From Actinospica robiniae DSM 44927 (GTDB lineage Bacteria; Actinomycetota; Actinomycetes; Streptomycetales; Catenulisporaceae), in contig NZ_KI632511.1 of the NCBI RefSeq assembly GCF_000504285.1, positions 6,616,154-6,680,153 of the forward strand: a DNA stretch of 64,000 nucleotides, written 5' to 3'. The notes under the pieces were generated by a model. The model searched no databases. It was not told the DNA's origin and saw nothing but the letters and a program-made list of their open reading frames with translations. Both the position numbers and the translations under genes were made by a program. Positions 8,517-17,260 of this stretch are shown here, piece after piece. How positions within the stretch are numbered: position 1 is the first letter of the stretch; each line of letters begins with the position of its first letter.

Positions 8517-9008
8517 ATGGCGAGCGAGTCGAGTTTCGACGTGGTCAGCAAGGTGGACCGGCAGGAAGTGGACAACGCGCTCGGCCAGACAGGCCGTGAG
8601 CTCACGCAGCGCTTCGACTTCAAGAACACCGGCGCGTCCATCTCCTGGAGCGGCGAGAAGATCGAGATGCGGGCGGGCACGGAGGAGCGGGTCAAGGCCG
8701 TGCTCGACGTGTTCAAGGACAAGCTGATCAAGCGCGGCATCTCGCTCAAGACGCTGGAGGCGGGCGAGCCGGCCGCGTCCGGCAAGGAGTACAAGATCAG
8801 CGCCGAGGTGACCGAGGGCATCAGCCAGGAGAACGCCAAGAAGGTGGCCAAGCTGATCCGCGATGAGGGGCCGAAGGGCATCAAGGCGCAGATTCAGGGC
8901 GACGAGCTGCGGGTGACCTCGAAGTCGCGCGACGACCTGCAGGAGGTCATCGCGCTGCTCAAGGGGCAGGACTTCGACTTCGCGGTGCAGTTCACGAACT
9001 ACCGCTGA
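8517..9008 (+). CDS. yajQ: YajQ family nucleotide-binding protein
   Basis: A small cytoplasmic protein (163 aa) made of two ferredoxin-like halves. The start [21 protein letters not shown] and the segments RFDFKNT, ITWSG-like ISWSGEK and [12 protein letters not shown] are family hallmarks. YajQ homologues bind nucleotides, and in Xanthomonas one is a cyclic di-GMP-responsive regulator; here the role is unknown. ATG 8517 has AAGGAGG seven bases before it, so an upstream in-frame ATG was rejected. A strong terminator follows at 9075. Confidence 0.93.
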   Translation: MASESSFDVVSKVDRQEVDNALGQTGRELTQRFDFKNTGASISWSGEKIEMRAGTEERVKAVLDVFKDKLIKRGISLKTLEAGEPAASGKEYKISAEVTEGISQENAKKVAKLIRDEGPKGIKAQIQGDELRVTSKSRDDLQEVIALLKGQDFDFAVQFTNYR

Positions 9009-9074
9009 GCGCGGACTACCGCTGATCACGCACTACCGCTGAGCGACCGCGCGAACGCGTGCAAAGCAGGGCAG

Positions 9075-9120
9075 GCCTGGTCGGGCCGGGGCGACGTCCC
9101 GGCCCGACCAGGCTGCTTTT
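9075..9120 (+). terminator. Rho-independent terminator after yajQ
   Basis: A 16-bp perfect stem (9075-9090 with 9098-9113) around a 7-base loop is followed by TGCTTTT. The next gene starts almost directly after its T tract. Confidence 0.85.
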
Positions 9121-9132
9121 ATGCTCGGCTGC

Positions 9133-9717
9133 ATGAGCGACGTGGGGGGATTCACCTATCCGGAGGTCGGTGCGACCGAGGATGCCGGGCGGCTGCCGAG
9201 CGGCTACCGGTATCTGGAGCATCGGATGCGGGTGGGAACCGGGGCGCGGGACTTCGCGACCGCCGGCGACGCGGTGCTCGATTGGCGCCTGCATGCCGGG
9301 ATGCACGTGCGGCCGCGGGCGGATCGGCCGCGGGCTGAGGCGGGGGCGCGGGTCACCGTGCATCTCGGGCCCAACCGGCCGTCGTGGCTCTGTATAGCAG
9401 CGCCTTGCGAGGTCGTCTGGACGGCGGACGAGCCGCGCCGACGCGGGTTCGCGTACGGGACGCTGCTGGGGCATCCGGAGCGGGGCGAGGAGTCGTTCAT
9501 CGTCGAGTGGGACGGGCCCGAGGACTCCGCCGAGGCGGCGGGCGCGGCCGACCCGGAGCGGGCGGCGGAGACCGGGGCAGTCTGGTTGACCGTCAGGGCC
9601 TTCAGCGTCGGGGCGAAGTGGTACAGCCGGGCAGCCGGGCCGATAGTCCCCCTTCTTCAGCATTCGTATGCTCGCACCTGTGGCGTAGTGCTGCGTCGGC
9701 TTACTCGTTCGGCTTAA
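9133..9717 (+). CDS. DUF1990 family protein
   Basis: A cytoplasmic protein of about 194 aa matching the DUF1990 family. The pattern includes FTYPEVGAT, then YRYLEHRMRVGTG, the central CEVVWTADEPRRRGFAYGTLLGHP-type block, and a final VRAFSVGAKWYSRAAGP. The family is widespread in actinobacteria and plants and its biochemical role is not settled. I prefer ATG 9133 to the ATG at 9121, which sits directly on the terminator T tract. It reads as a single gene. Confidence 0.85.
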   Translation: MSDVGGFTYPEVGATEDAGRLPSGYRYLEHRMRVGTGARDFATAGDAVLDWRLHAGMHVRPRADRPRAEAGARVTVHLGPNRPSWLCIAAPCEVVWTADEPRRRGFAYGTLLGHPERGEESFIVEWDGPEDSAEAAGAADPERAAETGAVWLTVRAFSVGAKWYSRAAGPIVPLLQHSYARTCGVVLRRLTRSA

Positions 9718-9816
9718 CGAAGGATCACGAGGCGGTCCGGGTCCTTCGTCAGGATGACCTGAAGTAGGACCCGTGGTCGGATCCCGCGAGCGCCGATCAG
9801 TGCTGTGATGGTGGGT

Positions 9817-11052
9817 ATGAACGAGACGAGCAAGACGAGCAAGACCTGGTACCGCCGTGGGTCCGTCCGTGCCCTCGTGCCGCTGTCCGTCGTCGCCGTG
9901 GTCGCCGGTTACGCGGCTCTCGCGCCGACCCTCGCGAGCGCGGCGCCTTCACTGCCCGCGATCTCCGCGCAGCAGCTGCTGACCCGGGTCGCCGACTCGC
10001 ACGTGGACGGGTTCTCCGGCACCGTGAGCGTCACCGCGAACCTGGGGCTGCCCGAGCTGCCGAACTTCGTCGGCAGCGCCAATCCGCTGTCCCTGATCAC
10101 CGGGACGCACCTGCTCCAGGTCTCCGCGAACGGTCCGGCACAGCAGCGGATCGCGTTGATGGATCAGTTGTCGGAATACGACGTCATCCACAACGGCAGC
10201 CAGATCTGGACCTACGACAGCGAGACGAACGAGGTCGGCAAGGGCACGCTCGACGCGACGGGGAAGGCCGCGGGCAGTGCCGCCGAGGAGAAGGCCGAGA
10301 AGCAGCGGGAGCTCGCGCTCGCGTCGCTCACCCCGCAAGCCGCGGCGCAGCAGCTGCTGGCCGCGATCACGCCGACCACGCAGGTAAGCGTCGGCTCGCC
10401 GCGCACGGTCGCCGGCCGCTCGGCGTACCTGCTGGTGCTCAAGCCCAAGCAGCAGGGCTCGCTCATCGGCGAGGTCGAGATCACCGTGGACTCGGCCACC
10501 GGTGCGCCGCTGGGCGTCGCGCTCTACCCGACCGGGTCGGCCACGCCGTTCCTCGACGTCGCCTTCACGAAGGTGGACCTGACCGCCCCGCCGTCCTCCC
10601 GCTTCGACTTCACTCCGCCGAAGAACGCGAAGGTCACTCCGCTCGACCAGTCCGGCGGCACGAAGACGCCGGACGGGATCACGCCGGACACCCTCGATCC
10701 GCAGGCTCTCGGCACCGGCTGGCTCACCGCCGTGGAGCTGCACGGGATCAGCCTCGACCAGCTCAACGCGGCGCTGTCCTCCACCGGTCGCGCGGTCGAG
10801 TCCGGCAAGGGTTCGGCGGCTACCTCGCCCGAGGCCGACGGCGGCAGCCAGCAGCTGATCAGCGGTGGCGTCAACGGCTACCTCAGCACGCTGCTCGGCT
10901 CCGGCAAGAGCGTGACCGGCGCCTTCGGCACCGGGAAGCTGTACTCGACCAACGTGCTCACGGTCCTGATCACCGACGACGACCGGGTCTTCCTCGGCCC
11001 GGTGACCGCCAGTGTGCTCGAGGCGGACGCGGCGAAGCAGGGCACGAAGTGA
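9817..11052 (+). CDS. LolA-like/DUF2092 secreted protein of an ABC operon
   Basis: An exported protein of about 411 aa. Arg-Arg near the start, a hydrophobic segment, then APTLASAAPS give a cleavable signal peptide. The mature part begins with QLLTRVADSHVDGFSGTVSV. It resembles actinobacterial LolA-like or DUF2092 outer-surface carrier proteins, with the MDQLSEYDVIHNGSQIWTYDS and GRSAYLLVLKPK blocks typical of that fold. Its stop overlaps the GTG start of the ABC ATPase gene, so the three genes are translationally coupled. It may be the extracytoplasmic partner of the transporter, perhaps moving lipids; that is inference. Confidence 0.8.
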   Translation: MNETSKTSKTWYRRGSVRALVPLSVVAVVAGYAALAPTLASAAPSLPAISAQQLLTRVADSHVDGFSGTVSVTANLGLPELPNFVGSANPLSLITGTHLLQVSANGPAQQRIALMDQLSEYDVIHNGSQIWTYDSETNEVGKGTLDATGKAAGSAAEEKAEKQRELALASLTPQAAAQQLLAAITPTTQVSVGSPRTVAGRSAYLLVLKPKQQGSLIGEVEITVDSATGAPLGVALYPTGSATPFLDVAFTKVDLTAPPSSRFDFTPPKNAKVTPLDQSGGTKTPDGITPDTLDPQALGTGWLTAVELHGISLDQLNAALSSTGRAVESGKGSAATSPEADGGSQQLISGGVNGYLSTLLGSGKSVTGAFGTGKLYSTNVLTVLITDDDRVFLGPVTASVLEADAAKQGTK

Positions 11053-12026
11053 GCGTCGGGGTCGAGGTGGCCGAAACGACGGCGTCCGCAGAGGCGCCGG
11101 CGATCGCCACCAGCGGGCTGTCCAAACGCTTCCGAGGCGGCCAGTTGGCGGTGGACACGCTGGATCTGAGCGTGCCTCAGGGCGCGGTGTTCGGCTTCCT
11201 CGGCCCCAACGGCTCGGGCAAGACGACCACGATCCGGATGCTGCTCGGCTTGATCACGCCGACCGCGGGCGGCTGCCGGCTGTTCGGCGAGAGCGTGGAC
11301 GCGAGCAACGTCCGCACACTCACCCGGGTCGGCGCGTTGATCGAGGGTCCGGCGCACTACCCGTACCTGAGCGGCCGGGCGAACCTGGCCCGCTACGACG
11401 CGGCCGACCGCACCGCCGACCCGGCCACCCGCGCGGCCCGGATCGACCGCGCGCTCGACCAGGTCGGCCTGGGCAGCGCGGCGGGGAAGAAGGCGAAGAA
11501 CTACTCGCTCGGCATGAAGCAGCGGCTCGGGCTCGCCAGCGCGCTGCTGCAGCCGCGCGACCTGCTGATCCTCGACGAGCCGACCAACGGCCTCGACCCG
11601 CAGGGCATGCGCGAGATCCGCTCGCTCATCGCCCTGCTGGCCGGGCAGGGCACGACGGTCTTCCTCTCCTCGCACCTGCTCGACGAGATCGAGCAGGTGT
11701 GTACGGACGTGGCGATCATGAGCCGCGGCCGCCTGGTGAGCCAGGGCTCGGTGACGCAGCTGCGGGCCGGCCTGCGGGCGAGGCTGGCGGTGACGACGCC
11801 CGACCCGGCCGACGCCGCGCGTGTGCTGGCGGAGCAGGGTGGAGATGACATCCAGGTCGTCGACCAGCGGGTGGACTGCGCGGCACGCGAGGATCTGGCG
11901 CCCGACGTGGTGTGCGCGGCGCTGGTGGCCGCGGGTGTACGGGTGCTGTCCTTCGGGGTGGAGCGGCCGTCGTTGGAGGACGCGTTCGTGGCTTTGACCG
12001 GAGAAGGTTTCGATGTCGCAGGGTGA
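11049..12026 (+). CDS. ABC transporter ATP-binding protein
   Basis: The cytoplasmic ATPase subunit of an ABC-2 type exporter. It has Walker A GPNGSGKTTT, the signature YSLGMKQRLGLA, Walker B LLILDEPTNGLDP and a switch His in LSSHLLDE. The C-terminal third is the regulatory tail usual for the CcmA/NatA group; 325 aa is normal. Its GTG start overlaps the preceding stop (GTGA), and its end overlaps the permease start by 14 bases. Confidence 0.95.
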   Translation: MSVGVEVAETTASAEAPAIATSGLSKRFRGGQLAVDTLDLSVPQGAVFGFLGPNGSGKTTTIRMLLGLITPTAGGCRLFGESVDASNVRTLTRVGALIEGPAHYPYLSGRANLARYDAADRTADPATRAARIDRALDQVGLGSAAGKKAKNYSLGMKQRLGLASALLQPRDLLILDEPTNGLDPQGMREIRSLIALLAGQGTTVFLSSHLLDEIEQVCTDVAIMSRGRLVSQGSVTQLRAGLRARLAVTTPDPADAARVLAEQGGDDIQVVDQRVDCAAREDLAPDVVCAALVAAGVRVLSFGVERPSLEDAFVALTGEGFDVAG

Positions 12027-13050
12027 CGCGCAGATCTGGCAGGGGAGTGGAGCGGGCGTGGCTACGGAGACGGCGGAACCTGCGGCAACCGCGTCGGCGC
12101 CGACGGCACCGGCAGCACCGTCGCCACCTGGAACAGCCGCAAAGGCGCCGGCCGCACTGGCCGCGCTGGCCGGGCCGGAAGCGGACGCATCCGCCACCAC
12201 TGTCCCCACGAACAAGCGACGCTCCGTCACCGCCCGCCTCGGCGGCTGGCTGCTGGTGAATGAGCTGCGCACGATGTTCCGGCGCAACCGGAATCTCGTC
12301 CTGCTCGCCGCGCTCGCCGCGATCCCGGTCGCCATCGGCATCGCGATCAAGGTCACCGAGCACAGTCGTGGTCAGGACGCGGGCGGTTTCCTGACGCAGG
12401 TGTCGAACAACGGGCTCTTCCTCGTCTTCGCCGCGCTCTCGCTCACGTTGCCGATCTTCCTGCCCATGGCGCTCGGCGTCGTCTCCGGCGACTCGATCTC
12501 GGGCGAGGCGGCACAGGGCACGCTGCGGTACCTGCTGGTCGCGCCGGTCGGGCGGGTGCGCCTGCTCGCGGTCAAGGGCGTCTCGCTGGCGGTGTTCTGC
12601 CTGGTGTCCACGACCGTGGTCGCGCTCGCGGCGCTGGCGACGGGGCTGGCGCTGTTCCCGAGCGGCCCGGTGACGTTGCTCTCCGGCGACTCGATCGGCA
12701 TGGGCGCGGCGACGGTGAAGGCGGCGTGGATCACGCTGCTGGTGGCCGCTTCGCTGCTCGGCCTGGCGGCCCTCGGCCTGTTCGTCAGCACGCTGACCGA
12801 CACGCCGATCGCGGCCATGGCGGTGGCGACCGGAGTGACGATCGTGTGCGGAATCGTCCAGGCGATCCCGCAGCTCTCGTCGATCCAGCCGTGGCTCTAC
12901 ACGGCCCAGTGGCCGTCCTACGCGGACGTGCTGCGCGATCCGGTCTACCTCGCGGACATCGAGCACAACCTGGTGATCCAGGCCGGATACGTCGTGGTGT
13001 TCACGCTCGCGGCGTGGGCGCGGCTGACGACGCGTGACGTGAGCAGCTGA
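12013..13050 (+). CDS. ABC-2 type transporter permease
   Basis: The membrane subunit of the exporter. After an Ala/Pro-rich cytoplasmic N-terminus of about 75 residues, ELRTMFRRNRNLVLL leads into the first helix. Six hydrophobic segments follow, ending in VIQAGYVVVFTLAAWARL. This is the NatB/ABC-2 pattern and length (345 aa). It is the last gene of the three-gene coupled operon and faces htpX convergently. The substrate is unknown. Confidence 0.9.
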   Translation: MSQGDAQIWQGSGAGVATETAEPAATASAPTAPAAPSPPGTAAKAPAALAALAGPEADASATTVPTNKRRSVTARLGGWLLVNELRTMFRRNRNLVLLAALAAIPVAIGIAIKVTEHSRGQDAGGFLTQVSNNGLFLVFAALSLTLPIFLPMALGVVSGDSISGEAAQGTLRYLLVAPVGRVRLLAVKGVSLAVFCLVSTTVVALAALATGLALFPSGPVTLLSGDSIGMGAATVKAAWITLLVAASLLGLAALGLFVSTLTDTPIAAMAVATGVTIVCGIVQAIPQLSSIQPWLYTAQWPSYADVLRDPVYLADIEHNLVIQAGYVVVFTLAAWARLTTRDVSS

Positions 13051-13077
13051 GTGACCGGGGCCGGGGGAGCGGCCGGC

Positions 13078-13983
13078 TCACTTCTCCACGGTGGTGCGGA
13101 TGCCGGCGAGGCGCTCGAGGCGGGCGATGCGCTCGGCCACCGGCGGGTGGGTCGAGCACAGGCCGCGGAAGCCGCCGCGGCTCTTGGCCTCGCCGAAGGG
13201 GTGCACGATCATCAGGTGGCCGATGCCGGAGAGCGGTCCGGGGCCGCCGCGCAGCGGGTTCGCGCGCACGCCGGCTTCGAGCTTGCGCAGGGCGGTGGCG
13301 AGCGAGAGCGGGTCTCCGGTCAGCCGCGCGGCGCAGGCGTCCGCCTGGTACTCGCGGGAGCGGCCGACCGCGGTGCGCACCAGGACCGCCGCCAGCGGGC
13401 CGAGCAGGAAGGTGACCAGCAGGTCGGCCCAGCCCTCGTCGTCCTCGCTGCCGCCGAGGCCCGGCAGCAGCCAGAGCAGGCTGGCCGACCAGACCAGCGC
13501 GCCGGCCAGGGCGCCGGCCACCGAGGAGACCAGGACGTCGCGGTTGTAGACGTGCGCGAGCTCGTGCGCGATGACCGCGCGCAGCTCGTGCTCGTCCAGG
13601 GTGCGCAGCAGGCCGACCGTACAGCACACCGAGGCGTTGCGCGGGTCGCGGCCGGCCGCGAATGCGTTGGGGGATTCGGTCGGGGAGACGTAGATCCGCG
13701 GCATCGGGCGCCGCGCCTGGTAGGAGAGCTCCCGCACGATCCGGTAGAGCACCGGCGCGCCGGCTTCGCCGATCGGCTGGGCGTGCATGGTGCGCAGAGC
13801 GAGGGTGTCGGCGTTGTGATACGCGTAGCCCAGCACGACGACCAGCACCACGACGGCCACCACCAGGCCCTCGCGCCCGCCGGAGAGCTCGCCCGTGCCG
13901 AGGGCGAGCAGACTGAACACTGAGATCAGCACGACGGTCTTCGTCCGTGCCGAACCCACCAGTCCAGTTCTGCGCATCCTCAA
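13078..13983 (-). CDS. htpX: HtpX-type membrane zinc metalloprotease (M48)
   Basis: A membrane protease for quality control of membrane proteins. Two N-terminal helices are followed by the M48 core. The zinc-binding HELAHVYNRD gives HExxH, and SREYQADACAARLTG supplies the third ligand (Glu) further along. A second hydrophobic pair lies between them. STHPPVAERIARLERL is the usual C-terminal motif. The length of 301 aa is close to HtpX from other actinobacteria. It is convergent with the ABC operon and I see no repeat or operator upstream. Confidence 0.92.
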   Translation of the reverse strand: MRMRRTGLVGSARTKTVVLISVFSLLALGTGELSGGREGLVVAVVVLVVVLGYAYHNADTLALRTMHAQPIGEAGAPVLYRIVRELSYQARRPMPRIYVSPTESPNAFAAGRDPRNASVCCTVGLLRTLDEHELRAVIAHELAHVYNRDVLVSSVAGALAGALVWSASLLWLLPGLGGSEDDEGWADLLVTFLLGPLAAVLVRTAVGRSREYQADACAARLTGDPLSLATALRKLEAGVRANPLRGGPGPLSGIGHLMIVHPFGEAKSRGGFRGLCSTHPPVAERIARLERLAGIRTTVEK

Positions 13984-14225
13984 CGTCCCGCTGTCCGCTC
14001 GAGTCCAGTGCTGCCCGAAAGCCGTGCTTACGAAGAAAACCTATGCCGTCTGCGGACGGCGTGCCGCTTCAAGGCTCCGCGAGTTCGCTTCGCCCTGCCC
14101 GTGCCGCCCGACATCCAGTCCAACGATCACCCCTGGCCACCGGTTCCCGCGGCTTGCCGGGAGCTCTGGCCGGGCGTCGTGAGGTCGCGCCGGGCGCCAA
14201 GGGGTGGCGGCACGGCGCGGGAAGG

Positions 14226-15182
14226 TCAGAACAGCAGCATGGCGGCGAGGTCCACGTCCCCCTCGCCGTCGGCGATCGTCTCCGGCGCCGGGGCGGTGGC
14301 CGAGGGCGTCGGGCTGGCCGACGGGGTGGGCGAGGGCCCTCCCAGGTTCGAGAGGTCCACCTCGTATCCGGCCGTGCTCGTGGCGGTGGCCGAGATGTCG
14401 ATGGCCGCGGGCAGACCCAGCTTGTAGATCACCTTGGCCAGTTTCCCGCTGCCGGTCAGCGTCTCCACGTCGACCTCGACCTTGGTCGTGCCCGCCTTGC
14501 GCAGCGCCTCGGAGTCGAGCAGCGAACTCGGCACGTTGGGCAGCTGGGCCAGGTCGATCACCTGGGAGAACACGTCGACGCTGGCGCCGCCTAGCCCGGT
14601 GACGCCCTCCATTTTCAGGTCCTGGGCCTGGAAGAGCACCTGCCACCAGCCGGAATGCATCGCGTCGTTCTGCCAGGTGGCGTTCACCTGGGTGGTGTTC
14701 CACTGCTTGTCCGCGAGGTCGCCGGTCTGCTGCGCGGTCGGGATCGTGCTGTAGAGCCGCGTCTGGGTCTCGACGGCGGAGGCGTCGTCGGTGGTGGTGG
14801 TGCCGGAGCCGAGGGTCTCGATCGTGCCGGTCAGGTTCGCGGCGCCGGACGGGGCGAACGGGCCGGTCAGCATCGTCATGACGTTGACGCTGCCGCCGCT
14901 CGTGACCTGGATCGTGTTGTAGGTTATGGTCCCGCTCTGCGGATTGAGCAGCCACTGCTCCAGTTCCGTCGAGGCGTTGAGTTCGGCGGTCCTGGTCGCC
15001 GCCGGGACGCTGGCGCTGGTGGTGGCGGTGGGGCTCTGGGTGGGGGCGCCCATCGGCACGGTGGTGCCGCAGGCCGCCGCAGCCAGGACCAGGCCGGCCG
15101 CCACCGCCGCCGCGGCCAACGCCGCGCGCGGCCCGCGGCCGAAGGCCGTCGCCGCCGTGCGCACCCGACGTCCGCGCGCCAC
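14226..15182 (-). CDS. Putative lipoprotein
   Basis: An exported protein of about 318 aa. Arg-rich residues precede the hydrophobic stretch AAAVAAGLVLAAAACG, whose Cys fits a lipobox, so it is probably anchored to the outer face of the membrane. The mature part has NASTELEQWLLN, several beta-type segments and a C-terminal Pro/Thr/Ser/Ala-rich tail (TPSASPTPSATAP). I do not recognise a family with certainty; LppX/LprG-like lipid carriers were considered. GTG 15182 sits just behind AGGAGG; another GTG at 15206 is the alternative. Confidence 0.65.
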   Translation of the reverse strand: MARGRRVRTAATAFGRGPRAALAAAAVAAGLVLAAAACGTTVPMGAPTQSPTATTSASVPAATRTAELNASTELEQWLLNPQSGTITYNTIQVTSGGSVNVMTMLTGPFAPSGAANLTGTIETLGSGTTTTDDASAVETQTRLYSTIPTAQQTGDLADKQWNTTQVNATWQNDAMHSGWWQVLFQAQDLKMEGVTGLGGASVDVFSQVIDLAQLPNVPSSLLDSEALRKAGTTKVEVDVETLTGSGKLAKVIYKLGLPAAIDISATATSTAGYEVDLSNLGGPSPTPSASPTPSATAPAPETIADGEGDVDLAAMLLF

Positions 15183-15255
15183 CGTGCCTCCTGATCTCCG
15201 TTCCACCGCGGCCGCCGTCAGGCGATCCCGCGGGTCTTGCCGTCCGCAGCCGCTG

Positions 15256-15328
15256 CGCCCCCGGCAGGACTCGAACCTGCGGCCAAGTGCTTAGAAGGCA
15301 CCTGCTCTATCCGCTGAGCTACGGGGGC
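15256..15328 (-). tRNA. tRNA-Arg (TCT)
   Basis: On the minus strand the acceptor GCCCCCG pairs with CGGGGGC. The D-loop, the anticodon loop CTTCTAA with anticodon TCT, and the T-arm GGTTCGAGTCC are all normal. The gene is 73 nt and does not encode CCA. Confidence 0.95.
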
Positions 15329-15528
15329 TTCTCGTTCGTCGCCGCTTAGGGTACCGGACCCGCCCCGGGCCGCGGCGGAGCGGAAGGTGCGCAACCGGAC
15401 AGACCGGGACACCCCGCCCGGGCCCGGGCGCTCTGGCGCCGTTCCGCATCGAATTCGCAACGCAGAAGTTACCGTTCTAACCCGGCCCGGGGTTCCCTTG
15501 CCCCCACGGCTGCGGCCAGGATACCGCT

Positions 15529-17202
15529 GTGACGATCACAGGCCCGGACGCGGACCTGCTCAGCGCCGTAGGCGCACTGCGCGACCACATCGCGGCTCCA
15601 CGCTTTCCGCTCGCCGCGGAAGGCGTCGCGGACGTGCGTGAAACCAGGATCGAGCTGCTCAACCGCATCGACGACTACCTCATCCCGCGGCTGCGCGAGC
15701 CGGGCGGCCCGCTGCACCTCGTCATCGGCGGCTCCACCGGCGTCGGCAAGTCCACGCTGGTCAACTCCCTGGTCCGGTACGACCTGACCAGGGCCGGAGT
15801 GCTGCGGCCGACCACGCGCGGGGCGGTGCTGTGCGTCAATCCGGCGGACGTGGCCGCCGCCACCGGCCCGCACCGGCTGCTGCCGGCCTTCTCCCGGGAC
15901 GGCGCGGTCCGGGTCGCCGCGGGCACGCCGCTGACCGGCGGCCGGCCGGAGGGGTTCACCCTGGCCGCGCACCCGGCGATTCCGTACGGGCTCGCGCTGA
16001 TCGACGCGCCCGACGTCAACTCGGTCGCCCAGGGCAACCGGGAGACCGGGCGGCGGCTGCTGGGCGCCGCGGACAGCTGGCTGCTGGTGAGCTCGGCCGA
16101 GCGCTACGCGGACGCGGTGCCCTGGCAGCTGCTGCACGAGGCCTGGCGGCGCCGGATGAACGTCGCGGTGGTGCTCAACCGGGTGCCGGCCGAGTCCGCC
16201 GCCGACGTCACCGGGGCGTTCGCGGAGATGCTCGACGCACACCTGCCGCAGGCCGCGGCCGAGATCCCGGTGTTCACAGTGCCGGAGACCACGCTGACCG
16301 CCGGGCTGATCCCGGAGTACCTGCTCGACCAGCTGGCCACCTGGCTGCACGCGGTCAGCCAGGATCCGCAGGTGCGGCTGGCGGCGGTGCGCCGCACCGT
16401 GCTCGGCCTGCTCGACGACCTGCCGCAGCAGATAGCCGCGCTCTACGAGGCCCTGGCCGCGCAGGTCGAGCAGGCCAACCGGCTGCGGGTGCAGGCCGAC
16501 CTGGCCTACTCGGGCGAGCGCGCCGCCCTGCACGACGCGGTGGCCGCGGGCGAGCTGATCGGCGGCGCCGCGCTGGTGGAATGGCAGACGATGATCGGAC
16601 CCGGCCGGGTCGAGGGGCTGCTCGACGCCTCCTCCGGCGCGGGCGGGACGGCCCGCCGGCTGCTGCTGGCCGCGGTGGCCGACCAGGTCGCCGCCGCGGT
16701 CGCGCGCTCCTCCGACCAGGTGGCGCAGGCCTGGCGGGGCGTGGTGCCGGTGGAGGAGGAGGACCGGCTCGCGGTCACCGCCGGATCCCGGGCCGGCGCG
16801 GTCGCGCCGGAGCTCGAGGAGTGGGCGAACCGGCTCGGCGAGCTGATCGCGCGCACCCGGATGCAGAGCGAGGAGGGACGGCCCGAGCCGGACTTCCGGA
16901 TCGCGGTGCTGATCGCGCTGGTGCTGTGCGGCCGCGAGCTGCCCCGGCAGCGCCGTCGGCGCCGGGCCGAGCCGCCGATCCCGGCCGTGGCCGCCACCCG
17001 GCGGCTGGCCGACCAGGTCTTCCCCGGCGGGCTGGCCGAGCGGCTGGCCGAGCAGGCCGCGGCCGCGCTCGACGCCTCGCTCGGCGCGCTGTTCGACCGG
17101 TACGCCTACCGGCACCAGCGGGTGCTCTCGGAGCTCGGCGTGGATCCGGACGCGGCCAAGTCGCTGCTCGAGGCCGGTTACGCGGTGCAGCGGGCGCGAT
17201 GA
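15529..17202 (+). CDS. Dynamin-like/YfjP-type GTPase, first of a pair
   Basis: A large P-loop GTPase of 557 aa. The G1 loop GGSTGVGKSTLVNSL lies near residue 70, with the switch region RPTTRGAV, the G3 region LIDAPDVNS and G4-like VVLNRVPA. A long helical C-terminal region follows (residues 280-557) without an obvious membrane span. This matches the bacterial dynamin-like group; in Streptomyces the tandem DynA/DynB pair stabilises sporulation septa. The GTG start at 15529 follows a 200-base non-coding gap. A closely related second gene begins 58 bases after it, so they probably form one operon and one heteromeric complex. Confidence 0.8.
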   Translation: MTITGPDADLLSAVGALRDHIAAPRFPLAAEGVADVRETRIELLNRIDDYLIPRLREPGGPLHLVIGGSTGVGKSTLVNSLVRYDLTRAGVLRPTTRGAVLCVNPADVAAATGPHRLLPAFSRDGAVRVAAGTPLTGGRPEGFTLAAHPAIPYGLALIDAPDVNSVAQGNRETGRRLLGAADSWLLVSSAERYADAVPWQLLHEAWRRRMNVAVVLNRVPAESAADVTGAFAEMLDAHLPQAAAEIPVFTVPETTLTAGLIPEYLLDQLATWLHAVSQDPQVRLAAVRRTVLGLLDDLPQQIAALYEALAAQVEQANRLRVQADLAYSGERAALHDAVAAGELIGGAALVEWQTMIGPGRVEGLLDASSGAGGTARRLLLAAVADQVAAAVARSSDQVAQAWRGVVPVEEEDRLAVTAGSRAGAVAPELEEWANRLGELIARTRMQSEEGRPEPDFRIAVLIALVLCGRELPRQRRRRRAEPPIPAVAATRRLADQVFPGGLAERLAEQAAAALDASLGALFDRYAYRHQRVLSELGVDPDAAKSLLEAGYAVQRAR

Positions 17203-17260
17203 GGCACGCGGCGGGGACGGGCACGGCGGTCGAGGGCGGCACGGACGGGAGAAACAGGCG